Shown here one piece after another: positions 1 through 7,200 of a DNA stretch of 8,419 nt. Position numbers and translations under genes: made by a program. Source of the DNA: Leucobacter sp. GTDB lineage: Bacteria > Actinomycetota > Actinomycetes > Actinomycetales > Microbacteriaceae. The notes under the pieces are model-generated. The model did no database searches, was not told the DNA's origin, and saw only the letters and a program-made list of their open reading frames with translations. Position 1 is the first letter of the stretch, and each line of letters begins with the position of its first letter. The stretch is taken from the NCBI GenBank assembly GCA_017990305.1, contig JAGNOB010000050.1, positions 1-8,419 of the forward strand. The letters run 5' to 3'.

Positions 1-450
1 GGGCAGGACAGCGGCAGGGTCGGCCGCCGCGGCGAGTGCGTTGACCTCTCCAGAAAGTGTTACCTCCGTCACCCACGCCATGTCTCGGTGGCGGTGGACC
101 ATGAGCTTCGGGACGATGAGCACACTCTCCGAAGAGCTCTCGTCAGCGAAGGCGAAGGTGCCGAACGCTACGAGACCTGACCCAGGCATACCGACGGGGT
201 CGTCGACCGAGGAAACTGCGGCGATTTCGCGCCACACGCGCGATGCCTCTGTAAAGCGGTCTGGGCCCGTAAACCGGAGCCGCAGCGCCTCACCTACACC
301 GACGCAGCCACGATCTCCACGGTTCCAGAAGAGCGGGAATTCGGGGTCGGCGTAGCCAAGCAGATTCGGCAGTTCTGGCAGCGCCCTCGTCACCGCTTGC
401 ATCGTCGGCACGTTACCCACTGGTCCCCCGGTCACATCGGTAATCACCAT
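1..450 (-). CDS. menF: Isochorismate synthase MenF, N-terminal part (cut by the left window edge)
   Basis: Open without a stop from the ATG at 450 to base 1, giving 150 residues. MenF converts chorismate to isochorismate, the first committed step of menaquinone synthesis, in the cytosol. The visible part matches the N-terminal half of actinobacterial MenF: FWNRGDRGCVGVGEAL at residues 41-56, PGSGLVAFGTFAF at 89-101, and a LIVPKLMVHRHRDMAWVT strand pair at about 111-128. The catalytic chorismate-binding half lies outside the window, so activity cannot be judged. An in-frame TAG lies just upstream, which limits the start to ATG 450 or GTG 447. GTG 447 is attractive because a -10-like TAGATT ends six bases before it, which would give a leaderless mRNA; no clear Shine-Dalgarno is seen. 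Other chorismate-binding enzymes (salicylate or anthranilate synthase) share this fold, but divergence from menG favours MenF. Confidence 0.87.
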   Translation of the reverse strand, partial: MVITDVTGGPVGNVPTMQAVTRALPELPNLLGYADPEFPLFWNRGDRGCVGVGEALRLRFTGPDRFTEASRVWREIAAVSSVDDPVGMPGSGLVAFGTFAFADESSSESVLIVPKLMVHRHRDMAWVTEVTLSGEVNALAAAADPAAVLP

Positions 451-460
451 CCCAATCTAC
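451..460 (-). promoter_or_regulatory. Candidate -10 box of menF, leaderless layout
   Basis: On the minus strand TAGATT occupies 459-454 and fits the actinobacterial TAnnnT -10 consensus. It is followed by GGGATG and then a GTG at 447. A transcript starting about seven bases after the box would begin at that GTG. I see no convincing -35 at the usual distance. The call rests on position and on the mirror-image match with the menG promoter; it is an inference. Confidence 0.4.
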
Positions 461-471
461 TCGCCAGCAAC

Positions 472-479
472 TGCATGCA
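472..479. promoter_or_regulatory. 8-bp palindrome TGCATGCA between the divergent promoters
   Basis: TGCATGCA is a perfect palindrome. It partly overlaps the interval (about 477-482) where the -35 contacts of both divergent promoters would fall with a normal 17-bp spacer. That makes it a possible operator, but an 8-bp palindrome can occur by chance and I do not recognise it as the site of a known regulator. Confidence 0.2.
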
Positions 480-511
480 TTCACAGAGGTACAACCGGCT
501 ACGATGGAACG
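480..511 (+). promoter_or_regulatory. Candidate promoter of the menG unit, leaderless layout
   Basis: TACGAT at 500-505 fits the TAnnnT -10 consensus and ends six bases before the GTG start at 512, the spacing expected if transcription begins on the start codon. TTCACA at 480-485 matches the -35 TTGACA at five of six bases, but the 14-bp spacer is short, so it may not be used. No Shine-Dalgarno precedes the GTG, which supports leaderless translation. Confidence 0.5.
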
Positions 512-1669
512 GTGACTCGACCAGACACCACGACCAAGCATGCGACGGACGTTTCTGCCATGTTCGATGAGGTATCCCCGAAATACGATCTCCTCAACGA
601 CGTGCTGTCGGTCGGTAATTCCCGCCTGTGGCGGATTGCCACCACGCGCGCTATCGCGCCGCGCAAGGGCATGCGGATCCTCGACCTCGCCGCCGGCACA
701 GGCACGTCGTCGGCAGCGCTCGCCGCGCACGGCGCCCACGTCACCGCCGCGGACTTCTCCGAAGGCATGCTTGCTGAGGGCCGCCGCCGCAACGCCGGCA
801 ACGACCTCATCGACTTCGTTTGGGCCGACGCAACGCAGCTCCCGTTCGAGGATGACAGCTTCGACGCCGCGACAATTTCGTACGGCCTCCGCAACGTCTC
901 AGAGCCGAAGCAGGCACTCGCCGAGATGGCGCGCGTTGTGAAGCCGGGTGGCCGAGTCGTCATCGCGGAATTCTCACAGCCGCCGGCTGGTGCCGTGAAC
1001 TGGGCGTACACGCAGTACAACAGGCACGTGCTGCCGCGCGTGGCCGGGGTCATCAACCGCGACGCCGCCGAGGCGTACAAGTACCTCAACGAGTCGATCG
1101 AGTCCTGGCCTGCTCAGGAGGAGCTCGCGACATGGCTCCGCGAGGCCGGGCTCGAGCGCGTCGCCTACCGTAATCTCACGCTCGGGATCGTCGCTCTCCA
1201 CCGTGGGTTCGTGCCGCGGGCGGCACAGCCTGCAGTTGCGGCGCAGCCCGAAGCTGCAAAGCCAGCGAAGGCCACTAAGGACGAAGCTGCAAAGCCAGCG
1301 AAGGCCACCGAGGCGAACGCCGCCGACGCAGAGCCCGCCGCAGCGAAAAAACCAGCCGCTAAGAAGCCTGCAGCGAAGAAGCCCGCAGCCAAGAAGCCCA
1401 CGACGAAGAAACCAGCACCGAAGAAGCCCGCGACGACGAAGACCTCGGCCCAGTCGAGCGACGCGAAATCTTCACCGAAGAAGCCTGCGGCAACCAAGCC
1501 GAAGGCGAAGGCCCCAGCAGACGGCGAGCAGACGCCCGCCGCTCAAAAGCCAGCGCCGAAAAAGCCTGCAGCAAAGAAACCAGGGGCTTCGAAATCGGCA
1601 ACCAAGAAGCCAGCGGCTTCACAGCCGAGCGCTTCGAAGACCGAGACGAGCGAGCGAGGCCACGAGTGA
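512..1669 (+). CDS. menG: Demethylmenaquinone methyltransferase with a Lys/Ala/Pro-rich C-terminal tail
   Basis: MenG (UbiE family) transfers a methyl group from S-adenosylmethionine to demethylmenaquinone, the last step of menaquinone synthesis, at the inner face of the membrane. Residues 1 to about 233 form the full usual enzyme. YDLLNDVLSVGNSRLW (25-40) is the family N-terminal signature, ILDLAAGTGTSS (56-67) is the SAM-binding loop, YGLRNV (124-129) is typical of the family, and RVVKPGGRVVIAEFSQP (141-157) is the second signature. About 150 further residues (236-385) form a low-complexity tail with, by my count, 33 Lys and 12 Asp/Glu. It includes six AAKKP-type pentads (277-306) and resembles histone H1 or the HupB tail. 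Such a tail is not part of the standard enzyme. The GTG start at 512 gives the expected N-terminus and sits six bases after a -10 box. Its stop overlaps the next start by four bases. Confidence 0.93.
   Translation: MTRPDTTTKHATDVSAMFDEVSPKYDLLNDVLSVGNSRLWRIATTRAIAPRKGMRILDLAAGTGTSSAALAAHGAHVTAADFSEGMLAEGRRRNAGNDLIDFVWADATQLPFEDDSFDAATISYGLRNVSEPKQALAEMARVVKPGGRVVIAEFSQPPAGAVNWAYTQYNRHVLPRVAGVINRDAAEAYKYLNESIESWPAQEELATWLREAGLERVAYRNLTLGIVALHRGFVPRAAQPAVAAQPEAAKPAKATKDEAAKPAKATEANAADAEPAAAKKPAAKKPAAKKPAAKKPTTKKPAPKKPATTKTSAQSSDAKSSPKKPAATKPKAKAPADGEQTPAAQKPAPKKPAAKKPGASKSATKKPAASQPSASKTETSERGHE
1250..1308 (+). repeat. 26-bp direct repeat pair inside the menG tail
   Basis: Identical 26-bp copies lie at 1250-1275 and 1283-1308, 33 bp (11 codons) apart, and encode EAAKPAKAT twice. 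Because the nucleotides as well as the residues are identical, the duplication looks recent. The period is a multiple of three, so gain or loss of a unit would keep the frame. Confidence 0.85.
1340..1429 (+). repeat. Six 15-bp tandem units coding AAKKP-type pentads
   Basis: Residues 277-306 of MenG read AAKKP four times, then TTKKP and APKKP. The units vary at synonymous positions (AAA or AAG for Lys; several Ala codons), so selection seems to hold the protein pattern rather than the DNA. Looser copies continue at residues 322-325 and 348-367. Confidence 0.85.
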
Positions 1670-2724
1670 TCCGCCAGAGCACGGCTGATACCACCACCCA
1701 GGCGCTGCCGATGCGGCTCTTCCAGAGCGCAGGGGATCGTCGTCAGGCGAAAGAGCTACAGCGCGAGCTGGACCTCATCGAAACAAGCCTCCTCGAGCAG
1801 CTCGGCTTCGCCTCGACCGTGGCTGACGCGCCCGCACGATACCTCGCTGAGGCCGGCGGCAAGCGGATCCGCCCGATGCTCACCGTGCTTACCAGCCAGC
1901 TTGGCGACGGTCCGAACGAGCTCGTCCGCCGCGCTGCCGTTGCCGTCGAGATGACGCATCTCGCTTCGCTCTACCACGATGACGTCATGGACGAGGCGAC
2001 GCTGCGCCGCGGGGTCGCTGCCTCACACATGGTGTGGTCGAATTCAGTCGCGATCCTCGCCGGCGATCTACTGTTCGCGCGCGCTTCGTCGCTCGTCGCC
2101 GGCATGGGTGAGGACGCGATCCTGCTCCAGGCGCGCACCTTCGAGCGACTGTGCCTCGGCCAGCTGCACGAAACCGTCGGTCCGCAGCCCGAGGACGAGC
2201 ACATCGCTCATTACATCCAGGTGCTTGCCGACAAGACCGGTGCGCTCATCTCGACCGCTGCGCGCATGGGCGTCATGTTCGGCGGCGGCAGCGCTGAGCA
2301 CGCGGAGGCGGTGACCGAGTACGGCGAACGTATCGGTGTCGCGTTCCAGCTCATCGACGATGTCATCGATCTTTCCCCCAAAAAGGAGCAGACGGGCAAG
2401 CGCGCGGGAACTGACCTGCGTGCGGGCGTCGCGACGCTCCCCCTGCTCCTCCTTCGAAACCGCGCCGCTTCAGGCGACGCCGACGCGCAAGCGCTCCTCA
2501 CCCGCATCGACGCGGGTGTGCAGGCGATCGCTGACGGTGCTGACCTGTCGGTCATGGATCCAGAGGTCGACGCGCTCTACACCCACGAGGTGACGCGCGA
2601 GACCGAGCGAGCCGCCCAGCGTTGGGCCGACGAAGCTGTCGCAGCACTGAATGTGCTGCCCAAATCGCCGGTAAAGCGCGCGCTTGAGCGCATGGCGGAG
2701 TCCATTGTTTCGAGGGAAGGGTAG
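1666..2724 (+). CDS. Long-chain all-trans polyprenyl diphosphate synthase (menaquinone side chain)
   Basis: This 352-residue enzyme adds isopentenyl diphosphate units to an allylic primer to build the side chain later attached to the menaquinone ring. Family motifs are complete and in order: GGKRIRP (64-70), first Asp-rich motif DDVMD (105-109), KT of the DKTGAL segment (190-191), second Asp-rich motif DDVID (231-235) and GTDLRAGVATLPL (248-260). The residue five before the first motif is Ala100, not an aromatic one, which in this family goes with long products; exact length cannot be read. No small partner subunit is nearby, so it is probably homomeric. The GTG start shares GTGA with the menG stop, and GAGG at 1656-1659 sits six bases upstream, suggesting translational coupling. 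ATG at residue 16 is a weaker alternative start. Homologues are called ispB, hepT or grcC; I do not choose between them. Confidence 0.92.
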   Translation: MIRQSTADTTTQALPMRLFQSAGDRRQAKELQRELDLIETSLLEQLGFASTVADAPARYLAEAGGKRIRPMLTVLTSQLGDGPNELVRRAAVAVEMTHLASLYHDDVMDEATLRRGVAASHMVWSNSVAILAGDLLFARASSLVAGMGEDAILLQARTFERLCLGQLHETVGPQPEDEHIAHYIQVLADKTGALISTAARMGVMFGGGSAEHAEAVTEYGERIGVAFQLIDDVIDLSPKKEQTGKRAGTDLRAGVATLPLLLLRNRAASGDADAQALLTRIDAGVQAIADGADLSVMDPEVDALYTHEVTRETERAAQRWADEAVAALNVLPKSPVKRALERMAESIVSREG

Positions 2725-2734
2725 TTCCGAGGGT

Positions 2735-4111
2735 ATGAGCAAGATGCGCCTGGCGATTGTGGGAGCCGGCCCAGCCGGTATTTACGCTGCGGATCTGCTG
2801 TTGAAAGCGGAGCGTGAGTTCGAGGTCGAGATCGACCTCTTCGACCAGCTCCCCGCACCATACGGGCTCGTGCGCTACGGTGTCTCGCCAGATCACCCGC
2901 GTATCAAGGGCATCATCAACGCCCTGCGTGACGTGTTGGACAGCGGCGAGATCCGATTCTTCGGCAACGTCCGGTACGGGCAGGATCTCACGCTCGACGA
3001 CCTCAAACGGCACTACAACGCTGTCATTTTCTCGACTGGCGCGATCCGCGACGCGATGCTCGGCGTGCCCGGCATCGATGCCGAGGGATCCTACGGTGCT
3101 GCGGACTTCGTGAGCTGGTTCGACGGGCACCCCGACGTGTCTCGCACGTGGCCGCTCGAGGCTGCCTCGGTTGGCGTCATCGGCAACGGAAACGTCGCCC
3201 TCGACGTCTCGCGCATGCTCATCAAGCACGCCGACGACCTGCTCGTCACGGAGATCCCCGAGAACGTTTACGCGGGCCTCAAGGCAAATCCGATTGAGGA
3301 GCTGCACCTGTTCGGCCGCCGCGGCCCGAAATACGTGAAGTTCACTCCGCTCGAGCTGCGCGAGCTCGGCGAGGTGCGCGACGTCGATATGGTCGTCGAC
3401 GAGCGCGACTTCGCGCACGCTGACCCGTATGCTGACGAGGTCCTCGCGAAGAACAAGCAGGTGACCGTCATGACCCGCATCATGGACAAGTGGCGCGATG
3501 AGCAGCGCGCCCGCGAGGCCGGTGAGACCAAACCATCGTCGCGTCGCCTGCACCTGCATTTCTGGTCGAAGCCCGTCGAGGTCGTTGTTGAAGACGGCCG
3601 CGTTGTTGGCTTGAAAATCGAGCGCACCGCGCCCGACGGCGAGGGCGGCATCGTCGATACCGGCGAGTTCGAAGTTATCCCCATGCAGTCGCTCTACCGC
3701 GCCGTCGGCTACTTCGGCTCGCCGCTCGACGAAATTCCGTTCGATGAAAATCGGGGCGTGATCCCGAACGATCGTGGCCGCGTGCTCGACCTTGAGGGCG
3801 CCCAGATTCCGGGCGTGTACGCCACCGGGTGGATCAAACGTGGCCCAATCGGCCTCATTGGACATACAAAGTCGGACGCCATGGAGACGCTTGAGCGCCT
3901 CATCGAAGACTCAGAGACTTGGTGGCAGCCCGAACATGGCGACGCGAGCATCATTCCTGAGCTACTCTCGAAAAGAGGGGTGCCGTACACGACCATCGAT
4001 GGCTGGCACCGCCTCGACGAACACGAACTGTCGCTCGGTGAAGCAGCCGGGCGCACGCGCATCAAGGTTGTCTCGCGTGACGAGATGACCCGCATTTCGC
4101 GTGGGGAGTAG
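2735..4111 (+). CDS. fprA: Ferredoxin/adrenodoxin-NADP+ reductase, FprA type
   Basis: A 458-residue soluble FAD enzyme that moves electrons between NADPH and ferredoxin. Motifs: FAD-binding VGAGPAG (9-15), LFDQLPAPYGLVRYGVSPDH (35-54), NADP-binding VIGNGNVALDVSR (148-160), the 2'-phosphate-contacting GRRGP (194-198), and the C-terminal GWIKRGPIGLIGHTKSDA (365-382) next to the flavin. Length matches mycobacterial FprA (about 456). The start at ATG 2735 is ten bases after the polyprenyl synthase stop. GGGAAGGG at 2714-2721 (13 bases away) is a loose Shine-Dalgarno for it, while GAGGG at 2729-2733 would serve ATG 2744 (ten bases); both starts keep the flavin motif. A longer reading with 17 more residues overlaps the upstream gene and begins before the natural N-terminus. 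Placement in a menaquinone unit is suggestive but its electron acceptor is unknown. Confidence 0.92.
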   Translation: MSKMRLAIVGAGPAGIYAADLLLKAEREFEVEIDLFDQLPAPYGLVRYGVSPDHPRIKGIINALRDVLDSGEIRFFGNVRYGQDLTLDDLKRHYNAVIFSTGAIRDAMLGVPGIDAEGSYGAADFVSWFDGHPDVSRTWPLEAASVGVIGNGNVALDVSRMLIKHADDLLVTEIPENVYAGLKANPIEELHLFGRRGPKYVKFTPLELRELGEVRDVDMVVDERDFAHADPYADEVLAKNKQVTVMTRIMDKWRDEQRAREAGETKPSSRRLHLHFWSKPVEVVVEDGRVVGLKIERTAPDGEGGIVDTGEFEVIPMQSLYRAVGYFGSPLDEIPFDENRGVIPNDRGRVLDLEGAQIPGVYATGWIKRGPIGLIGHTKSDAMETLERLIEDSETWWQPEHGDASIIPELLSKRGVPYTTIDGWHRLDEHELSLGEAAGRTRIKVVSRDEMTRISRGE

Positions 4112-4127
4112 ACGGTTTTTCACCACA

Positions 4128-4133
4128 TATAAC
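4128..4133 (+). promoter_or_regulatory. Candidate -10 box for pyc
   Basis: TATAAC matches TATAAT at five of six bases and is the only AT-rich patch in the gap between fprA and pyc. No -35 at 16-18 bp is recognisable; the best TTGACA-like stretch is poor. A start near 4140 would place the GC hairpin at the very 5' end of the pyc mRNA, with a leader of about 66 bases. The large gap after a tightly packed unit supports a separate pyc promoter. Confidence 0.35.
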
Positions 4134-4137
4134 TGAC

Positions 4138-4166
4138 CAGGTGCGCGCCCACGAAGCGCGCGCCTG
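4138..4166 (+). promoter_or_regulatory. 11-bp GC hairpin between fprA and pyc (terminator or pyc leader structure)
   Basis: CAGGTGCGCGC (4138-4148) pairs with GCGCGCGCCTG (4156-4166) over 11 bp with one wobble, around the loop CCACGAA. No U tract follows, so if it terminates the men unit it does so without one. A second small hairpin, CCGG-GAGA-CCGG with a GNRA-type loop, follows at 4168-4179. Both lie upstream of the pyc ribosome-binding site and leave it exposed. Confidence 0.5.
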
Positions 4167-4185
4167 ACCGGGAGACCGGCCGCCT

Positions 4186-4194
4186 AAGGGAGGA
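4186..4194 (+). promoter_or_regulatory. Shine-Dalgarno site of pyc
   Basis: AAGGGAGGA is a near-complete anti-16S match ending 11 bases before ATG 4206, slightly long but convincing. It is the clearest ribosome-binding site in the window and contrasts with the absence of one before menG and menF. It fixes the pyc start. Confidence 0.75.
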
Positions 4195-4205
4195 ACTCAA
4201 AGACG

Positions 4206-7200
4206 ATGTTCGAAAAGATTCTGGTTGCGAACCGCGGAGAAATTGCGATCCGTGCGTTCCGCGCTGCAAACGAGCTGGGCGCGCGCACCGTTGCGGTGTA
4301 TCCGTACGAGGATCGCAACTCCCTGCACCGACTGAAGGCCGACGAGGCCTACCTCATCGGCAAGGAGGGCGGCCCCGTCCGCGCGTACCTCGACATCGAG
4401 GAGATCGTGCGTGTAGCGCAGGAGTGCGGGGCAGACGCGATTTACCCCGGCTATGGCTTCCTGTCGGAAAATCCAGAGCTTGCGGCGGCCGCTGAGGCAG
4501 TCGGGATCACGTTCATCGGCCCGGGCCGGCTCGCCCTTGAGATGGCTGGCAACAAGGTTGCCGCGAAGGAGCACGCGATCGCCGCAGGCGTTCCCGTGCT
4601 GCGCTCAACCCCGCCCTCGACCGACGTTGAGGCGCTCATCGCCGGCGCCGAAGAGATCGGCTACCCGGTGTTTGCGAAGGCCGTCGCCGGCGGCGGCGGG
4701 CGCGGCATGCGCCGCGTCGAGCGAGCTGAGGATCTCCGTGAGGCCCTCGAAGCCGCGATGCGCGAAGCCGAGAGCGCCTTCGGCGACGCCACCATGTTCA
4801 TCGAGCAGGCAGTCCTGCGCCCGCGCCACATCGAGGTGCAGGTCCTCGCTGACGGCACCGGCGAGGCCGTACACCTCTTCGAGCGCGACTGCTCGGTGCA
4901 GCGCCGCCACCAGAAGGTCGTCGAGATCGCTCCCGCACCGAACCTCTCGCAGGCGCAGCGTGACGCGATGACGAGCCACGCAATCGCCTTCGCGAAGTCG
5001 ATCGGTTACGCGAACGCTGGCACCGTCGAGTTCCTCCTCGACACCGAGGGCGAGCGCGCCGGCGAGCACGTATTCATCGAGATGAACCCGCGCATCCAGG
5101 TTGAGCACACCGTCACCGAGGAGATCACAGATGTGGATCTCGTGCAGTCGCAGATGCGGATCGCCGCTGGCGCGACGCTCGCTGAGCTCGGCCTGACGCA
5201 GGACAAGATCAAGATCCACGGCGCAGCCCTGCAGTGCCGGATCACGACAGAGGATCCCGCGAACGACTTCCGCCCAGACCTCGGCCGCATCTCCGCGTAC
5301 CGATCCCCCGGCGGCAGCGGCGTGCGCCTCGACGGCGGCACGATCAACCCGGGCGCCTACATCAGCCCGCACTTCGACTCGATGCTCGCGAAACTCACCT
5401 GCCGCGGCCGCACCTTCGAGGACGCCGTCGTGCGCGCTCGCCGCGCGCTCGCCGAGTTCCGCATCCGCGGCGTCGCAACGAACATCCCGTTCCTGCAGGC
5501 AGTGCTCGACGACACCGACTTCCAGGCCGGCGACGTGTCGACCGCGTTCATCGAGGAGCGCCCCGAGCTGCTCACGCTGAACAAGCCGCAGGACCGCGCA
5601 ACCCGCCTCCTGCAGCATCTCGCGAACGTCACCGTGAACCAGCCGAACGGCGCGCGCCCGCAGACAATCGAGCCCGCCGTGAAGCTGCCGTCGCTCGACC
5701 TCAGCGATCCCGCGCCGGCTGCTGGCCGCCAGCGACTGCTCGAGCTCGGCCCCGAGGGCTTCGCCAAGGCGCTGCGCGAGCAGACCGCCCTCGCAGTCAC
5801 CGACACGACGTTCCGCGACGCACACCAGTCGCTGCTCGCGACCCGCGTGCGCACCCGCGACCTCGTCGCCGTCGCACCGTACGTCGCGCGCATGACGCCC
5901 GAGCTGTTCTCGGTCGAGGCCTGGGGCGGGGCCACGTACGACGTCGCGCTCCGCTTCCTCGGAGAGGATCCGTGGGAGCGCCTCGCTGCGATGCGCGATG
6001 CGCTGCCGAACGTGCCGATCCAGATGCTGCTCCGCGGCCAGAACACCGTCGGTTACACGCCGTACCCGCCGAAGGTCGCGCAGGCGTTCGTGCGCGAGGC
6101 AGCCGAGACCGGTGTCGACATCTTCCGCATCTTCGACGCCCTCAACGACGTGAACCAGATGCGCGTCGCGATCGACGCCGTGCGCGAGACCGGAACCGCC
6201 GTCGCAGAGGTCGCCTTCTGCTACACGGGTGACCTGCTCTCGCCAGCCGAAGACAAGTTCACCCTCGACTACTACCTCTCGCTCGCCGAGAGCATCGTCG
6301 AGGCGGGCGCGCACGTGCTCGCGATCAAGGACATGGCAGGCCTGCTCCGCCCAGCTGCGGCCGCGAAGCTCGTCACCGCGCTTCGCGAGCGCTTCGACCT
6401 GCCAGTGCACCTGCACACCCACGACACCCCCGGCGGCCAGCTCGCGACGCTGCTCGCGGCTTCGGCCGCCGGTGTTGACGCCGTCGACGCCGCCTCTGCC
6501 CCGATGTCTGGCACCACGAGCCAGCCGTCGCTCTCTGGCCTCGTCGCATCGCTCGCGCACACCGAGCGCGACACCGGCATCGAGCCCGACGCCGTCTACG
6601 CGCTCGAGCCCTACTGGGACGCTGTGCGCACCCTGTACAAGCCGTTCGAGTCGGGCCTCACCGCGCCGACTGGTCGCGTGTACACGCACGAGATCCCTGG
6701 CGGACAGCTGTCGAACCTGCGTCAGCAGGCAATCGCGCTCGGCCTCTCGGAGAACTTCGAGAAGATCGAGGATATGTACGCGGCGGCTGACCGAATCCTC
6801 GGCCGCATCCCGAAGGTGACCCCATCGTCGAAGGTCGTCGGCGACCTCGCGCTGCACCTCGCAGCCGTTGATGCCGATCCCGCCGACTTCGAGGCGAACC
6901 CTGAGAAGTTCGATGTGCCCGACTCGGTCGTAGGCTTCCTCGCTGGCGAGCTCGGCGAGATCCCTGGCGGTTGGCCCGAGCCGTTCCGCTCGAAGGTACT
7001 CTCGGGTCGCGACGTCTCGATCGAGGTCGCGCCCGTCGCTGCCGAGGACGAGGCGAAGCTTGACGGCGACAGCGCGTCACGCCGCACCACGCTCAACCGA
7101 CTGCTCTTCCCTGCGCCGACCGCGCAGTTCGAGGACGCGCGCGAGCGCTTCGGCGACCTCTCGGTCGTCGACACGGGCGACTACCTGTACGGGCTCGACC

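Noticed and set aside
41..355. A 104-codon plus-strand open frame near the left edge
   Set aside because: It lies opposite the MenF frame, which shows clear family motifs; the plus-strand product is Ser/Thr/Arg-rich with no motif.
504..515. A three-codon upstream frame, ATG-GAA-CGG-TGA, overlapping the menG GTG start
   Set aside because: It would matter only if transcription began upstream of 504. The -10 box at 500-505 overlaps its ATG, so it is probably not transcribed.
1217..1669. The possibility that the MenG tail is a separate gene or a frameshift read-through
   Set aside because: The frame continues without a stop from the methyltransferase, no internal start with a ribosome-binding site stands out, and the ordered AAKKP pattern in this frame shows it is the translated one.
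2552..3865. A 437-codon open frame on the minus strand opposite fprA
   Set aside because: Same explanation: the sense strand encodes an intact reductase with all cofactor motifs, and the antisense protein resembles nothing I know.
4116..4120. A T5 run just after fprA, considered as an intrinsic terminator
   Set aside because: The only stem before it (CCCGC around 4089-4093 with a bulged partner at 4099-4104) is weak and about 11 bases away, so it does not form a standard terminator.
4605..6857. A 750-codon open frame on the minus strand opposite pyc
   Set aside because: It is antisense to a fully conserved pyruvate carboxylase, has a biased Arg/Glu/Val/Ala make-up and no recognisable motif. 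Long antisense frames are expected opposite GC-rich genes with C-ending codons.
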